A DNA stretch of 64,000 nucleotides from JAVBQF01 sp031549195. Lineage in GTDB: Bacteria; Bacillota_I; Bacilli_A; RF39; UBA660. The stretch spans positions 1 to 64,000 of the forward strand of contig JAVBQF010000020.1 of the NCBI GenBank assembly GCA_031549195.1, written 5' to 3'. Position numbers and translations under genes: made by a program. Every line of letters begins with the position of its first letter. The stretch's first letter is position 1. Below the pieces are notes generated by a model. It saw only the letters and a list, made by a program, of their open reading frames with translations. It was not told the origin of the DNA and ran no database searches. Positions 1-10,369 of this stretch are shown here, piece by piece.

Positions 1-2020
1 TAAATATTGGAGTCATTGAATGCATAAGATCATTACTAACTGATTCTGAAATACTCTTCTTTTCTCTTTCTTCTTTATAATTTGATGTAAGTAATATAGC
101 ATAGTCAATTGTTGCACCCATTTGAATACACTGTACTATTATAAGTGCTAAGAAGAACAAACTAATATCTGCTAGTGCAGTGTAAGCCATAGATGCGTAA
201 ACTGCACACTGTATCACAGACACTAATAGTAATGGTATTATTAATGATTTAAATGTTATTGCTACTACAATAAATATTGAAACTATTGTAATAACAGTTA
301 TTAAATTCATTTCACTTGTGTATGAAGATTTCATTTCATAAGATACTACTGAATCTCCAAGAATATAGTTACTATCTCCAAATATCTTATCTATTTTTTC
401 ATTTACTTCTTCTACGAATAAGAATGTATCGTCTGCCTCTATCCTTAAATCTGTATTAATAATCATTCTATGATAATTATCAGTACTTAGCATTTTACTA
501 TTTTTATTGATAACTTCTTTTGTAGAATTAAGTATTGCTACCGTTTGTTCATTAAAATATGGTTTGTATTGTTCATTTGGAATGACATTTGTTATTACAA
601 AATCAATAAATTTATCTAAGCTAATTGTACTTATTGGTTTAATATTATTACCAGAAAAATACATAGCATATAAATTAGATATTAAACTCTTATTAATACC
701 TGATTTCATTACCATCTGCTCAACAGTTAAATCAATACCTATTGTATTACTATAATCTACTATACTGCTGACAACTTTCTCTCCATCTACTTTATAATTA
801 AGTAAATAAGTAATTAATTCTTTTGCTTTTTCATTACTATCTTGTACTCTGTATAATACTACAAATTGATTAGCTTCACCAAAGTTTTCTACTATTATAT
901 CATTATCATTATTAGTAAATGCCTGTGAATATTTAATCTTTGTATCTCTTTGAAAGTAGAAGGCTACTCCACACAGTATTATAAATACTATAGCAATATA
1001 TATTCTTATTTTATAGCAAAAGTTACCTATTTTTTTCATGTTGAAAGATAAAGCTTTCTTCTTTGTTTTTTCAATATATCTGTCAAATAATAATACTAAG
1101 TTTGGTAATATAAAGAATACACATATTAAACTAAATAGTACGCCTTTAGCAAGTACTAGTCCTATATCACTACCAATTCTAAAGCTCATAAATACTAGTG
1201 CTAAAAGTCCTACAATAGTTGTTACTGAACTACTTGATATTGCCGCAAATGAATTAACTAAAGCTGCTTTCATTGCCGCCTTTTTATCTTTAATACTCTT
1301 TTTCTCATGTTGATATCTATGTATTAGCATAATTGAGTAGTCCATAGAAAGTGCAAGCTGCAATATAGATGCAATTGATTTTGTGACGAATGATACATCA
1401 TCAAATATTATATTAGTACCCATATTTAGAAGTATTGCTACACCAATTGTTGTTAAGAATAGTACAGGTTCTATCCAAGATGATGATGTTAATAGTATAA
1501 CAATAATTACTAAAGCAACAGCTATAGCAATAATAACTGGCATTTCATCATTGAGTGTATCTTTCATTATGTTATTGTTAACTGCATTGCCACTAATATA
1601 TACCTCATAATCTGATAGACTGACTCTAATATCTTCCATTAGTTTATCAGTATCAACATTAAAATTACCACCTTTAGTAGTGATGACAAATAAAGCTTTA
1701 TTATTATGATAATAGTTTGTATCTTCTTTACTAAAAGTTATAAAATCTACATCTACTAGACTAGATAATTTAGAATATGCTAAGTCTAATTCTTCTTCTT
1801 TAATGTCATTAACCATCACTTTAACAATCTCATTAGATCCAAACTCTTCTTCCATTACAACTAATCCTTTTGAAACAGAAGATTCACTTGAAAGATAGGA
1901 TGCTAAATTATAATTAACATCAACTTTAGTCATTAAGAAAAGACTTAATGCTGCTAGTACAATAAAAATACCAAATATTATATTTCTTTTTTCAACTACA
2001 AAATTTGCTAACTTTTTCAA
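1..2020 (-). CDS. MMPL/RND-family membrane transporter, C-terminus cut by window edge
   Basis: Probable exporter of lipids or other hydrophobic compounds in the cytoplasmic membrane (MMPL branch of the RND superfamily). About 673 residues are visible. A TM helix near the N-terminus precedes an extracytoplasmic domain, then a block of TM helices containing the DYSIMLIHRY signature. A second extracytoplasmic domain follows, and a second TM block with DYAILLTSNYKEE, giving the duplicated MMPL layout. The start is a TTG at 2020, chosen because AAGGTG lies about 7 nt upstream and translation stays open to the window edge. Only a short C-terminal part seems missing. It could equally be called a YdfJ-like protein; the substrate is unknown. 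Confidence 0.88.
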   Translation of the reverse strand, partial: MKKLANFVVEKRNIIFGIFIVLAALSLFLMTKVDVNYNLASYLSSESSVSKGLVVMEEEFGSNEIVKVMVNDIKEEELDLAYSKLSSLVDVDFITFSKEDTNYYHNNKALFVITTKGGNFNVDTDKLMEDIRVSLSDYEVYISGNAVNNNIMKDTLNDEMPVIIAIAVALVIIVILLTSSSWIEPVLFLTTIGVAILLNMGTNIIFDDVSFVTKSIASILQLALSMDYSIMLIHRYQHEKKSIKDKKAAMKAALVNSFAAISSSSVTTIVGLLALVFMSFRIGSDIGLVLAKGVLFSLICVFFILPNLVLLFDRYIEKTKKKALSFNMKKIGNFCYKIRIYIAIVFIILCGVAFYFQRDTKIKYSQAFTNNDNDIIVENFGEANQFVVLYRVQDSNEKAKELITYLLNYKVDGEKVVSSIVDYSNTIGIDLTVEQMVMKSGINKSLISNLYAMYFSGNNIKPISTISLDKFIDFVITNVIPNEQYKPYFNEQTVAILNSTKEVINKNSKMLSTDNYHRMIINTDLRIEADDTFLFVEEVNEKIDKIFGDSNYILGDSVVSYEMKSSYTSEMNLITVITIVSIFIVVAITFKSLIIPLLLVSVIQCAVYASMAYTALADISLFFLALIIVQCIQMGATIDYAILLTSNYKEEREKKSISESVSNDLMHSMTPIF

Positions 2021-2088
2021 ATATATCACCTTCAACATAAATTATATGTTATTAAGCAAATAATATCAAACTTTTAATTTTATAAGAA

Positions 2089-2141
2089 AAGAACTCTCTA
2101 TAAAGTGACCTATTGCTGGTTCACTATGTATAGAAGTTCTT
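2089..2141 (-). terminator. Rho-independent terminator after the 1178-aa gene
   Basis: A long imperfect hairpin (outer arms AAGAACT/AGTTCTT, inner arms around AGTGAACC/GGTCACT) lies just downstream of the stop at 2152 and is followed on the minus strand by a T-rich run. It separates this gene from the MMPL gene. Confidence 0.65.
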
Positions 2142-2151
2142 ATTGATTTAA

Positions 2152-5100
2152 TTAACTTGTTGGTGATGTTACATTTTTATCCATGAACTTTGGTTTTGAT
2201 TGTGATTGTTCTAATGGTTGTGCTGCCAAAACTGGATTTGGGTCTTTTATTAATGTTGGTGATTCAGCAAGAATACTTTCAAGTGTGAATATATTTGGAT
2301 TTGCCTCTAGATTAGTAATGCTTAAATTAGTAGCAACCATACCTTGGTTATTTTCCCGTATAAGTTTACCAAAGCCTTGATTAGCTTTTTCAAGCATTTC
2401 AATTGATGTAGACTGTGTACCTAAACCTTCAGCAATTGCTTGACCAATCATATAGTGTGGAATTGAATCATTTCCCAATATTCTTAGCCTTTCAACTATT
2501 CTAGAATTATTTATTGTCATAGTGCTTGCCTGATTTAATAATCCAGCTTTTATATTTAATGCTTCAACATATGAATCCATCCTTGACTTAATTTGTGCTA
2601 TTCTACCAATCAAGTCTATTTGCTCTACCCTAGCACTAACTGTTCCATCTAATTTACAAGCATCTAGTTGTGTTTGCAATGATTGCATTTCTTCATTCAG
2701 TGACACCACATATCCTCTTGTTTTATCCATAACAACACCTAAGTATTTTTGAATAAACCTATATCCTTCCAATTGTGTATCTAGCTGCTCTACTTGTTCT
2801 TCAAACTGATCAGAATACTCCCTCAATGCCTCTATATTTATTGTTTTTGTTGCAGCAGGGGCATTCCCTCTAGAAAAAAAGGCTCTTAATCCAGTTGGTT
2901 GTGGATTTTCTTTTACAACGACAATTTTAGAAGACGCCTCACTTAACTTTTCTAAGGAATCTGCTATGCGTCCTACATTTCCTACTTCCATCATCTTATC
3001 AGCAATAAATTGAGAGTGTGTATCTAATACTTTACCATAATCGGTTTCAAGTGGTGATACAGTGTCTGTTAATTGAGGAATTGGACGATTTCTTAAAAGG
3101 CCTAAATGTTCCTCATCACTAAGTGGTGGAGTAATTATTTTACCTTCCAGTATTTCATTTTTCAAATTATTATAATCATATCCAAGAGAAGTAAGTAATA
3201 CTGAAACAATATTATCGATAGGCATTATAGTAAAGAGATTTTTTGCAATAGCTTCAACAGTTGTATCTTCTTTATAACGTAGTAATCTATTATAATTTTG
3301 TAAAATCGTATTAGTATCAACTTCTTTGTCTTCATTTATATTACTTAAGCCTAATGCTCCTAATATAACAGATAAATTGATTTGATTATGCTCCATAAAC
3401 TCTGTTATCTTACTCTTTGATAACAACAATGATATAAAAGTAGTTAGGTATGGAATATCTCCTTTATCATAATTAAAGTTGTCATTAACACTATTGTTTT
3501 CCAGATTACTTTCTAAGGTTTTATGTACATCATCTAAATGTTGTACAAAAGCAATTGACTTAGGATTCATCCCTTTGTAGAGTTCATCTCTTTCTTTTCT
3601 CTCTGCTTCTGCTTTCTTTTGTTCTCCATACGCTTTATATCTTGAGTCAAAATCAGCAAAGTAAGAATAATCACTATCAAATGATCCTAGCATTTCTTTT
3701 ACTCTTGAACTATAATTAGTATCTCCATTGAAAATACCTTTAGCTATATCATATATTCCAATTTGTTTTGGTGATTCAATAGAAACAGCTGGCATATACT
3801 TTGCCAAATGTTGTATAATAACATCAACATTTGGCTTTACTGATTCCATAAACTTTTTAACTTTTGATTCATTTACTATGCCAGATACTTTTTGTGATGT
3901 TACATTATTGTGAGCAAAAAATTCTAACAATCTTGCTCTATCATTACTTTTTGAATCTGTGAAGTACAATCCCAAGAATAGTGAAACAGCTTCTGCAACT
4001 GAATCATCGAGATTAGAATGTTCCTTTTTAATAAATTGAAATACAATCGAACTGGTTTTCAAATAATTTATTGCTGTATAATCACAATCTTTGAAAGTTT
4101 TGTCTTCTATACCTCTAACTCTTTCTTTCTCTTTTTCAACTATATGTTTTTCCATTACAGATAAGAAATCATCAGGTAAAACTGTATCCTTAGAGAATTC
4201 CTTCAAAGTTTGATTTATAATTAAACTTCTGTTAAATGTTGTATTACATAAGTTTCTTAAAATAGAGTCAATAGTAACATCTTTCGCATTTTTGCCTTTA
4301 TTTATTCCATCAAAAACATATCTTTCATATTTTTTAATCAATGTATCAACATTACTGTCCCTTGCATCAACCTCATCAAATGAAACAGAAATTCCAGCAA
4401 ACTCTAAAATTTCAGGTAATGTTATATTATGATCAACAAAAAATTGGACTACATCATTATTAAAGAAGTAACTACTTATTAAAAGTGCCAATGTATCCGC
4501 ATCATCCTCACTCTTTAAAAGGTCTTTGTTGCCTTCACCATTATTCATTTTTTCAATAATATGGTCGTATGTCTTACCTAAGAATTCAACAAAATCTATT
4601 GTTTTACTGTCTAAGCTTGAATAGAACTTTAATCTTTTTCTATCACTTTCACCAGTTTCAAAGTCTACTTTAATATCCGCAATCAACTTATCAAAATCTC
4701 TAAACCTTTCTATTGTAGTACCTGAATTAGTCAAGATTCTTTCAATAATAAGACTATTATTTAATTTTCTATTAAATAAGTTTTTAGCAATAGAGTCTAT
4801 TGTGATATCCTTACGCTCAACTCCTCTATTGCAACCTTGAAATACAAATTCTGAAAAAACATCCTTCAGCCAACAAATTGATGGTTTTGCATGATTCATA
4901 ATATCCTGTGGCAACTGAAGTTTTAAATATTTCTGATATGCATCAGGTAACACATTTTCTTTTGCTAAAAGCTGTGCTGTAAGGTTAGGCTCATAGTTTA
5001 ATGCCATTAACAATGCCAGTGTATCCGCTTCTTCAACAGTTATATTTAAACTTTTGTTTTGCTCCTCGTTTTCTATTTTTGTCTTTAAAAAACCATAAAT

Positions 5101-5688
5101 TATTGATGCCTTTTCTAAGTAGTTAATTACACTCATATCCAGATCTTCAAAGAAATCCATTCTTATTCTATTTAAAGCTTGATCTTCTACAGCCCTATTA
5201 TATTTTTCAAGATTGGAAAGGAAAGTATTGTATTCTGATAAGCCCTTAAATAAATCCACTACACTATAACTAGGCCTATCCGACATTTTCTTACATATTA
5301 ACGCTATTATGTCTGTTGGTGTCAGAAAATTGTATCCACTCTTAGTATTTCTAACACAAAAATTCTCAGCATACTTATTAAAAATTTCTTCTTTTTGGCT
5401 TACTGGTAGATCTTGCTCCATTGAAGTTAAATGTTTTTGTTTAACTACATTTGGATTGAACCCTGCAGCTCCAAGAAATTGCTTTATTTCTTGACTATCA
5501 GTTGAATAATCAAGAGCTAAAAGAGCTAATGACCTTAATTTAAAGCTTGAACTAATTGAATATTCATCCTTTAATTGTAAGGAATTATTTCTCTCAAAAT
5601 AGAATTGAATTAATTTTAAAAAAGAATCTACAAATTGTTGAGTTTCTGTTGGCACTGTCTTCATAAATTCAGTATATGTTATTTTCAT
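2152..5688 (-). CDS. Large repeat protein: five ~160-aa Clp-N-like repeats plus TelA-like C-terminus
   Basis: Not a gene I can name. Five imperfect tandem units are visible at about residues 10-160, 183-335, 359-510, 535-685 and 706-845. Each has a helical start (such as TIDFVEFLGKTYDHI), a middle ALL/FLGLYF-type helix followed by a short N-x-(I/V)-(L/T) turn, and a closing helix pair like TIDSIAKNLFNRKLNNSLII. The paired helices resemble the small repeats of Clp ATPase N-domains; this is inference. Residues about 880-1120 are coiled coil and resemble TelA (toxic anion resistance), including the segment NDSIPHYMIGQAIAEGLG. The last ~50 residues are low complexity. No signal peptide or TM segment is seen, so it is probably cytosolic. 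It is monocistronic, with its own terminator. Confidence 0.75.
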   Translation of the reverse strand: MKITYTEFMKTVPTETQQFVDSFLKLIQFYFERNNSLQLKDEYSISSSFKLRSLALLALDYSTDSQEIKQFLGAAGFNPNVVKQKHLTSMEQDLPVSQKEEIFNKYAENFCVRNTKSGYNFLTPTDIIALICKKMSDRPSYSVVDLFKGLSEYNTFLSNLEKYNRAVEDQALNRIRMDFFEDLDMSVINYLEKASIIYGFLKTKIENEEQNKSLNITVEEADTLALLMALNYEPNLTAQLLAKENVLPDAYQKYLKLQLPQDIMNHAKPSICWLKDVFSEFVFQGCNRGVERKDITIDSIAKNLFNRKLNNSLIIERILTNSGTTIERFRDFDKLIADIKVDFETGESDRKRLKFYSSLDSKTIDFVEFLGKTYDHIIEKMNNGEGNKDLLKSEDDADTLALLISSYFFNNDVVQFFVDHNITLPEILEFAGISVSFDEVDARDSNVDTLIKKYERYVFDGINKGKNAKDVTIDSILRNLCNTTFNRSLIINQTLKEFSKDTVLPDDFLSVMEKHIVEKEKERVRGIEDKTFKDCDYTAINYLKTSSIVFQFIKKEHSNLDDSVAEAVSLFLGLYFTDSKSNDRARLLEFFAHNNVTSQKVSGIVNESKVKKFMESVKPNVDVIIQHLAKYMPAVSIESPKQIGIYDIAKGIFNGDTNYSSRVKEMLGSFDSDYSYFADFDSRYKAYGEQKKAEAERKERDELYKGMNPKSIAFVQHLDDVHKTLESNLENNSVNDNFNYDKGDIPYLTTFISLLLSKSKITEFMEHNQINLSVILGALGLSNINEDKEVDTNTILQNYNRLLRYKEDTTVEAIAKNLFTIMPIDNIVSVLLTSLGYDYNNLKNEILEGKIITPPLSDEEHLGLLRNRPIPQLTDTVSPLETDYGKVLDTHSQFIADKMMEVGNVGRIADSLEKLSEASSKIVVVKENPQPTGLRAFFSRGNAPAATKTINIEALREYSDQFEEQVEQLDTQLEGYRFIQKYLGVVMDKTRGYVVSLNEEMQSLQTQLDACKLDGTVSARVEQIDLIGRIAQIKSRMDSYVEALNIKAGLLNQASTMTINNSRIVERLRILGNDSIPHYMIGQAIAEGLGTQSTSIEMLEKANQGFGKLIRENNQGMVATNLSITNLEANPNIFTLESILAESPTLIKDPNPVLAAQPLEQSQSKPKFMDKNVTSPTS

Positions 5689-5822
5689 TTTACACCCCTA
5701 TTATTTTCTAACTGATTTACAGTAATTGCTGGTTATTATAGCACATTTAATCAAAAATTGCAATATAATCCAATCAAGTTTTGGAAAGCGATATGATATA
5801 ATGAATTTAATGAGGTGATAAT

Positions 5823-7043
5823 ATGAAAAAAAGATTTTTAGATAGAAATAAAGCATTTGAGTTACTAAATGGTTATGGTAGTCCTCTTTATGTTTACGAT
5901 GAAGTAACATTAAGAAAAACGGCTAGAAAGATGAGTAGTTTTTTAGATGGATATAATATTAGTTATAAATGTCATTATGCGGTTAAAGCTAATAGTAATC
6001 CTACCCTCTTAATGATTATGAAAGAGGAAGGCTTATATGTTGACTCTATGTCATTAGGTGAATTAGCGATTGTAGAACACGCAGGATTTACTAAAGATGA
6101 AATTTTATATGTATGTAATAATATAAGTCAAACAGAAATGACTGAAGTACATGATAAAGGAATACTTATGGTATTTGATAGTATTTCACAAATTGAAACA
6201 TTTGGTAAAGTAAGGCCTAATAGTAATATATTAGTTAGAATTAATCCTGGTGTTACTGGAATTGGGCATTCACAAAAGGTTATAACGGCTGGTAATAAAA
6301 CTAAATTTGGAATCGCGAAAGAATATTTCAATGAGCTTAGAGAAGTTACTAAGAAATATAATCTAAATATAATTGGACTTCATCAACATTTAGGCTCTTT
6401 ATTTCTAGACGATAAGATAGATGATTATATAAATGGTGTAAAAGCTTTATTAGACCTTGCTAAAGATTTCCCTAATCTTAAAATAATCGATTTAGGAGGA
6501 GGCTTTGGAATATCATACTATCCAGATGGTAGAGAATTAGATTTTTCTTTACTCAATTCAAAATTAGTTCCTATACTAAAAGATTTTATTATTTCCTATG
6601 GTAATGTTGAATTTAAGTTTGAACCAGGTAGAATTGTAGTTGCAGAGTCTTCTATATTGCTTGGAACAGTTGAAGCTACAAAGGTGAATGCTGGTATAAC
6701 ATATATTGGAACAGATATTGGTATGGGAACAATTGAACGCCCTTCGAGATATGATGCATATCACCATATTGAAACATTGTCTTTAAATACAAGAGAAATT
6801 AAGGCTAACATAGTTGGTAATGTTTGTGAATCCGGGGATATTCTAGGTGAAGAAAGAGACATTGTACTTCCTAGTATTGGTGATCCTATTTTAGTTTATG
6901 ATGCTGGAGCATATGGATTTAGTATGTCATCAAATTATACTGGAAGAACTAGACCAGCAGAGATATTAATAAATAACAATCATGAAATTAAATTAATTAG
7001 AAAAAGAGAAACTATTGAAGATTTGTTGAAAAACATTATTTAG
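5823..7043 (+). CDS. lysA: Diaminopimelate decarboxylase
   Basis: PLP-dependent fold-III decarboxylase converting meso-diaminopimelate to L-lysine and CO2, the last step of lysine synthesis. Length is 406 aa, usual for the family. PLP lysine K55 lies in YAVKANSN (52-59); the glycine-rich phosphate loop GGGFGI is at 225-230, EPGR at 267-270, the partner-subunit cysteine motif CESGD at 335-339 and YGFSMSSNY at 364-372. The start has a GAGGTG ribosome site and a TATAAT -10 just upstream. It is followed 17 nt later by the GH3 gene, likely co-transcribed. Its presence argues for lysine and probably DAP-type peptidoglycan metabolism. Confidence 0.95.
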   Translation: MKKRFLDRNKAFELLNGYGSPLYVYDEVTLRKTARKMSSFLDGYNISYKCHYAVKANSNPTLLMIMKEEGLYVDSMSLGELAIVEHAGFTKDEILYVCNNISQTEMTEVHDKGILMVFDSISQIETFGKVRPNSNILVRINPGVTGIGHSQKVITAGNKTKFGIAKEYFNELREVTKKYNLNIIGLHQHLGSLFLDDKIDDYINGVKALLDLAKDFPNLKIIDLGGGFGISYYPDGRELDFSLLNSKLVPILKDFIISYGNVEFKFEPGRIVVAESSILLGTVEATKVNAGITYIGTDIGMGTIERPSRYDAYHHIETLSLNTREIKANIVGNVCESGDILGEERDIVLPSIGDPILVYDAGAYGFSMSSNYTGRTRPAEILINNNHEIKLIRKRETIEDLLKNII

Positions 7044-7060
7044 TAATCTAAGGAGTAAAT

Positions 7061-8272
7061 ATGAAGAAGATAATTATTTTATTGTTAACTATACTATTAA
7101 TAGGGGTTTCTATATTTGTATATTATGATAAAAATTTAAAGAATACTAATAAAGATATTGAAAATAACACTAATGAAAATGAAAAGGATCAAGAGGAAGA
7201 TGATAACCAAGAAAAGTTAAGCTCTGATAGTATACTTAAAAAGATGACTATCGAAGAAAAGATAGGCCAAATGTTTATTGTCAGTCTAGACGCTCTTGAA
7301 AACGGCTCAATTAAAGGCTATTTTCCAACTAATATTAATGATAAACAAATAGCAAACTTAAAGTCATACAATGTTGGCGGTGTAATATTCTTTACTAAGA
7401 ATCTAACAGATAAAAGTACATTAACTAAATATGTTAAAGATTTGCAAACTAACAGCAAATATCCTTTATTTATCTCGGTAGATGAAGAAGGCGGTATAGT
7501 GTCAAGACTTGGAAGAAGTGGTAATTTTGGAGTAACCTACTTTCCTAATATGTCAGAAATTGGGGCAACAAATGATGAAAGTAAAGCTTTTAATGTTGGT
7601 GATACTTTAGGAAAAGAATTAAAAGCTCTTGGGTTTAATTTAGATTTTGCTCCTATAGCAGATATAAATACTAATCCAAATAATCCTGTTATTGGTAACA
7701 GATCATTTGGTAATACTAAAGAATTAGTTTCTAAAATGGTAGTAGCAGAACTTACTGGGCTACAAGGTCAAAATGTATCTGCAACATTAAAACATTTTCC
7801 AGGACATGGTGACACATCAACAGATAGCCATACTGGCCTTGCTTTAGTAAATAGTGATAAAAAGAGATTAGAATCTATGGAACTAGTGCCATTCAAAGAG
7901 GGGATAAACGCTGGAGCCGATTTTGTTTTAACTGCACACATCTCTTTACCTAATGTAACTGGAAGTAATATACCTGCAACAATGTCAAAGGTAATAGTAA
8001 CTGATATATTAAGAGATGAATTACAATTTAAAAATGTTGTCATTACAGATGCTTTAGATATGGGTGCTATAGCTAATTATTATTCAACTGAAGAGATAGT
8101 AACAAACTGTATTAATGCAGGTATTGATATAATGCTCGTTCCAAAAGATTTAGAGGGTGCCTTTAATGCAGTTAAAAAGGGATTAGAAAATGGTACTATT
8201 ACAGAGCAACGTATCAACGAATCAGTAAGAAGAATATTAGAGATAAAAATTAAAAGAGATATCATAAAATAA
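7061..8272 (+). CDS. Glycoside hydrolase family 3, NagZ-like beta-N-acetylhexosaminidase, membrane anchored
   Basis: Probably removes beta-linked N-acetylglucosamine from peptidoglycan fragments outside the membrane. An N-terminal TM/signal anchor (about residues 3-22) is followed by an Asn/Glu-rich linker (30-55), then the GH3 N-terminal barrel. Visible motifs are DEEGG (141-145), KHFPGHGDT (244-252) with the DSH acid/base loop, and VITDALDMGAI (327-337) containing the nucleophile Asp330. There is no C-terminal second domain, as in NagZ. It sits downstream of lysA in the same orientation. Confidence 0.88.
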   Translation: MKKIIILLLTILLIGVSIFVYYDKNLKNTNKDIENNTNENEKDQEEDDNQEKLSSDSILKKMTIEEKIGQMFIVSLDALENGSIKGYFPTNINDKQIANLKSYNVGGVIFFTKNLTDKSTLTKYVKDLQTNSKYPLFISVDEEGGIVSRLGRSGNFGVTYFPNMSEIGATNDESKAFNVGDTLGKELKALGFNLDFAPIADINTNPNNPVIGNRSFGNTKELVSKMVVAELTGLQGQNVSATLKHFPGHGDTSTDSHTGLALVNSDKKRLESMELVPFKEGINAGADFVLTAHISLPNVTGSNIPATMSKVIVTDILRDELQFKNVVITDALDMGAIANYYSTEEIVTNCINAGIDIMLVPKDLEGAFNAVKKGLENGTITEQRINESVRRILEIKIKRDIIK

Positions 8273-8273
8273 A

Positions 8274-8306
8274 AAGACTTATTTCAAATTTGAAATAAGC
8301 CTTTTA
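8274..8306. terminator. Bidirectional terminator between convergent genes
   Basis: A perfect inverted repeat with 11-nt arms (CTTATTTCAAA and its complement) has A-rich sequence on the left and T-rich sequence on the right. It can end both the GH3 gene and the unknown gene converging from the right. Confidence 0.8.
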
Positions 8307-8319
8307 TTAGTTATTTTTT

Positions 8320-9264
8320 CTATGCTTTTAAAAGTTGCTTTGCTCCACCATCTTTTAAAACACTACTTGCTTCTGCGGCTTTATTTAGTGTTACTGGATT
8401 AAATAATTCTTTTGCCCTATCTTCTAGTGAATCAATTCTTTGAAAAGTTAGTAACATTTTTAAAGATTGTTTTTCTGAGTCTGTAAAACTTGCATCATTG
8501 ATCCATTGTTGATCTTGTGAAATATTTAATAATGGTACTGCTGATGTTGGTGTTGGAAATGTATCTGCTACACTACTATACGATAATAATTCATCATATA
8601 ATTTTGAAGATACATCTTTCCCACTTAATGCAGTATATCTTGCTGCTAAAGTTGAAGATGCTTTTGTAAGAGCTTGACCATCGTTGTCCACCCAGACAGG
8701 TAATTCATATGCTATTGAATCATTCGCATTTTTTCCCTTTCTTGCTTGTAAAACTCTTATTTCATTCATTGCGGTTGGAGCAACTAAATACCCATGATCA
8801 TCTACTTCAAATTGAACAATTGCCTTTGACAAAGGATTATATAAAACATATTCTGTTATTGCAGTTCCATTAAAGCTATACTTTCTTTCAAGAGCTACTT
8901 CAAAACCTGCATCTCCACAAATTTCATAAAGTGGGGCTTGCTCAGTTTTTATTTTTTGAGGTTTCTCTTTTTTCTCTGCTTTTTCTAAATTTGGAATATA
9001 ATAATCTATTCTAGGTGAAATATTCATTTCAACTTCACTTGGAATGAAAAATCCATTTTGAGATCTTGATAACCCATAAAAATTAGCATTTTCCATTAAA
9101 AAATCAATTATTAGTTTAGATGGCTGATTCCCTTCTGTTAAATTTCTATTATGTTCTTTTACTAATTCTTCAATATCAGCAATATCTCTTAAATAATCAA
9201 TATATTCTTTATCACTCTGTGCCTTTCTATACTTTTCAATTAGCTGTTTTGTTTGTTTATCCAT
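8320..9264 (-). CDS. Conserved hypothetical protein, 314 aa
   Basis: I do not recognise a family. The start was moved to the ATG at 9264 (protein begins MDKQTKQLIEKYRK) because GGAGGG sits 5-6 nt before it; an ATG four codons upstream overlaps that ribosome site. The protein is soluble. It has a helical, charged first ~100 residues, a Lys/Glu-rich linker, a beta-rich middle (about 110-190, with YEICGDAGFEVALERKYSF) and a helical C-terminus. No signal peptide or TM helix is seen. It is a single gene between a convergent terminator and the divergent adenosine deaminase gene. Confidence 0.75.
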   Translation of the reverse strand: MDKQTKQLIEKYRKAQSDKEYIDYLRDIADIEELVKEHNRNLTEGNQPSKLIIDFLMENANFYGLSRSQNGFFIPSEVEMNISPRIDYYIPNLEKAEKKEKPQKIKTEQAPLYEICGDAGFEVALERKYSFNGTAITEYVLYNPLSKAIVQFEVDDHGYLVAPTAMNEIRVLQARKGKNANDSIAYELPVWVDNDGQALTKASSTLAARYTALSGKDVSSKLYDELLSYSSVADTFPTPTSAVPLLNISQDQQWINDASFTDSEKQSLKMLLTFQRIDSLEDRAKELFNPVTLNKAAEASSVLKDGGAKQLLKA

Positions 9265-9364
9265 AATACCCTCCATTGTTGATTTTTATGATAGCATATG
9301 ATCATAAACTTTAAAAGACTTTTTTATCATTCTATGCTAAAATTATCATAGAAAGTGTGATTAT

Positions 9365-10369
9365 ATGGATAATATATATTATAATTTATTAAAAATGCCA
9401 AAAGTAGAATTGCATTTACATCTTGACGGTTCAATTAATATAGACCTTGCAAGTAAATTACTTAGTGACGATTACAATACTGTAAAAAAGAAATTACAAA
9501 TAAATGGTAAAGTAAATAGTTTATCTGAATATCTTACTAAGTTTGATCTGCCTATAGAGTTAATGCAGACAAAAGATAGATTATTTTTATTTACTAAAAG
9601 ATTAATTGAAGATTTAATTAAAGAAAATGTTATATATGCTGAGATTCGCTTTGCACCAATTCTACACACGAAAGAAGGATTAAAACAGGAACAAGTCCTA
9701 AAAAGTGTAATAGAAGGTCTAAAAAGTGAACATATCAAAACAAATTTAATCTTATGTCTAATGAGAGGATTTGACTATGAATCGAATTTAGAAACCATTA
9801 ATATTGCAAAAAAATATTTAGATAATGGTGTATGTGCAATCGACTTAGCAGGCGATGAAGCAAAATATCAAAATGAATTATATAACGAATTATTTAACTA
9901 CGCAAATAAACTTGAAATTCCTTACACATTACACGCTGGAGAAGCAGATGGACCACTGAGTATAAAATCAGCAATAGATATTGGAGCTATTAGAATTGGA
10001 CATGGGGTGAATCTATATAAAGATGCCAATTTATTAAAAGAAGTAATTGATAAACAAATATGCTTAGAAGTATGTCCAACAAGCAATATAAACACTAATA
10101 TATTTTCAAGCATTAAAGAGCATCCAATATATGAATACTATAAAAACGGGGTTAACGTAACTATAAATACGGATAACAGAACCGTATCTAATATTACCTT
10201 AACAAATGAGTATTACAATTTAATTAATAATTTTGATATCAAAATAGAAGATTTAATAAATATGAATATAAATGCAATTAAAAGTTCTTTTGCAATCAAT
10301 GAAATAAAAAGTAATATTTTAAATAGATTAGAGGAGTTTAAAGAAGATTATGAAAACGATCATGATTGA
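9365..10369 (+). CDS. add: Adenosine deaminase
   Basis: Zinc-dependent amidohydrolase-fold enzyme deaminating adenosine or deoxyadenosine to inosine, for purine salvage. Zinc ligands H17 and H19 lie in VELHLHLDGS, the catalytic site HAGE at 190-193, GHG at 212-214, CPTSN at 237-241 and the metal Asp in NTDNR (268-272). Length is 334 aa, typical. The last 20 nt overlap the start of the next gene, suggesting translational coupling into a nucleotide salvage pair. Confidence 0.92.
   Translation: MDNIYYNLLKMPKVELHLHLDGSINIDLASKLLSDDYNTVKKKLQINGKVNSLSEYLTKFDLPIELMQTKDRLFLFTKRLIEDLIKENVIYAEIRFAPILHTKEGLKQEQVLKSVIEGLKSEHIKTNLILCLMRGFDYESNLETINIAKKYLDNGVCAIDLAGDEAKYQNELYNELFNYANKLEIPYTLHAGEADGPLSIKSAIDIGAIRIGHGVNLYKDANLLKEVIDKQICLEVCPTSNINTNIFSSIKEHPIYEYYKNGVNVTINTDNRTVSNITLTNEYYNLINNFDIKIEDLINMNINAIKSSFAINEIKSNILNRLEEFKEDYENDHD

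Noticed and set aside
1038..1610. Plus-strand open frames opposite the MMPL gene
   Set aside because: They lie antisense to a clear transporter frame with matching TM pattern and have no ribosome sites.
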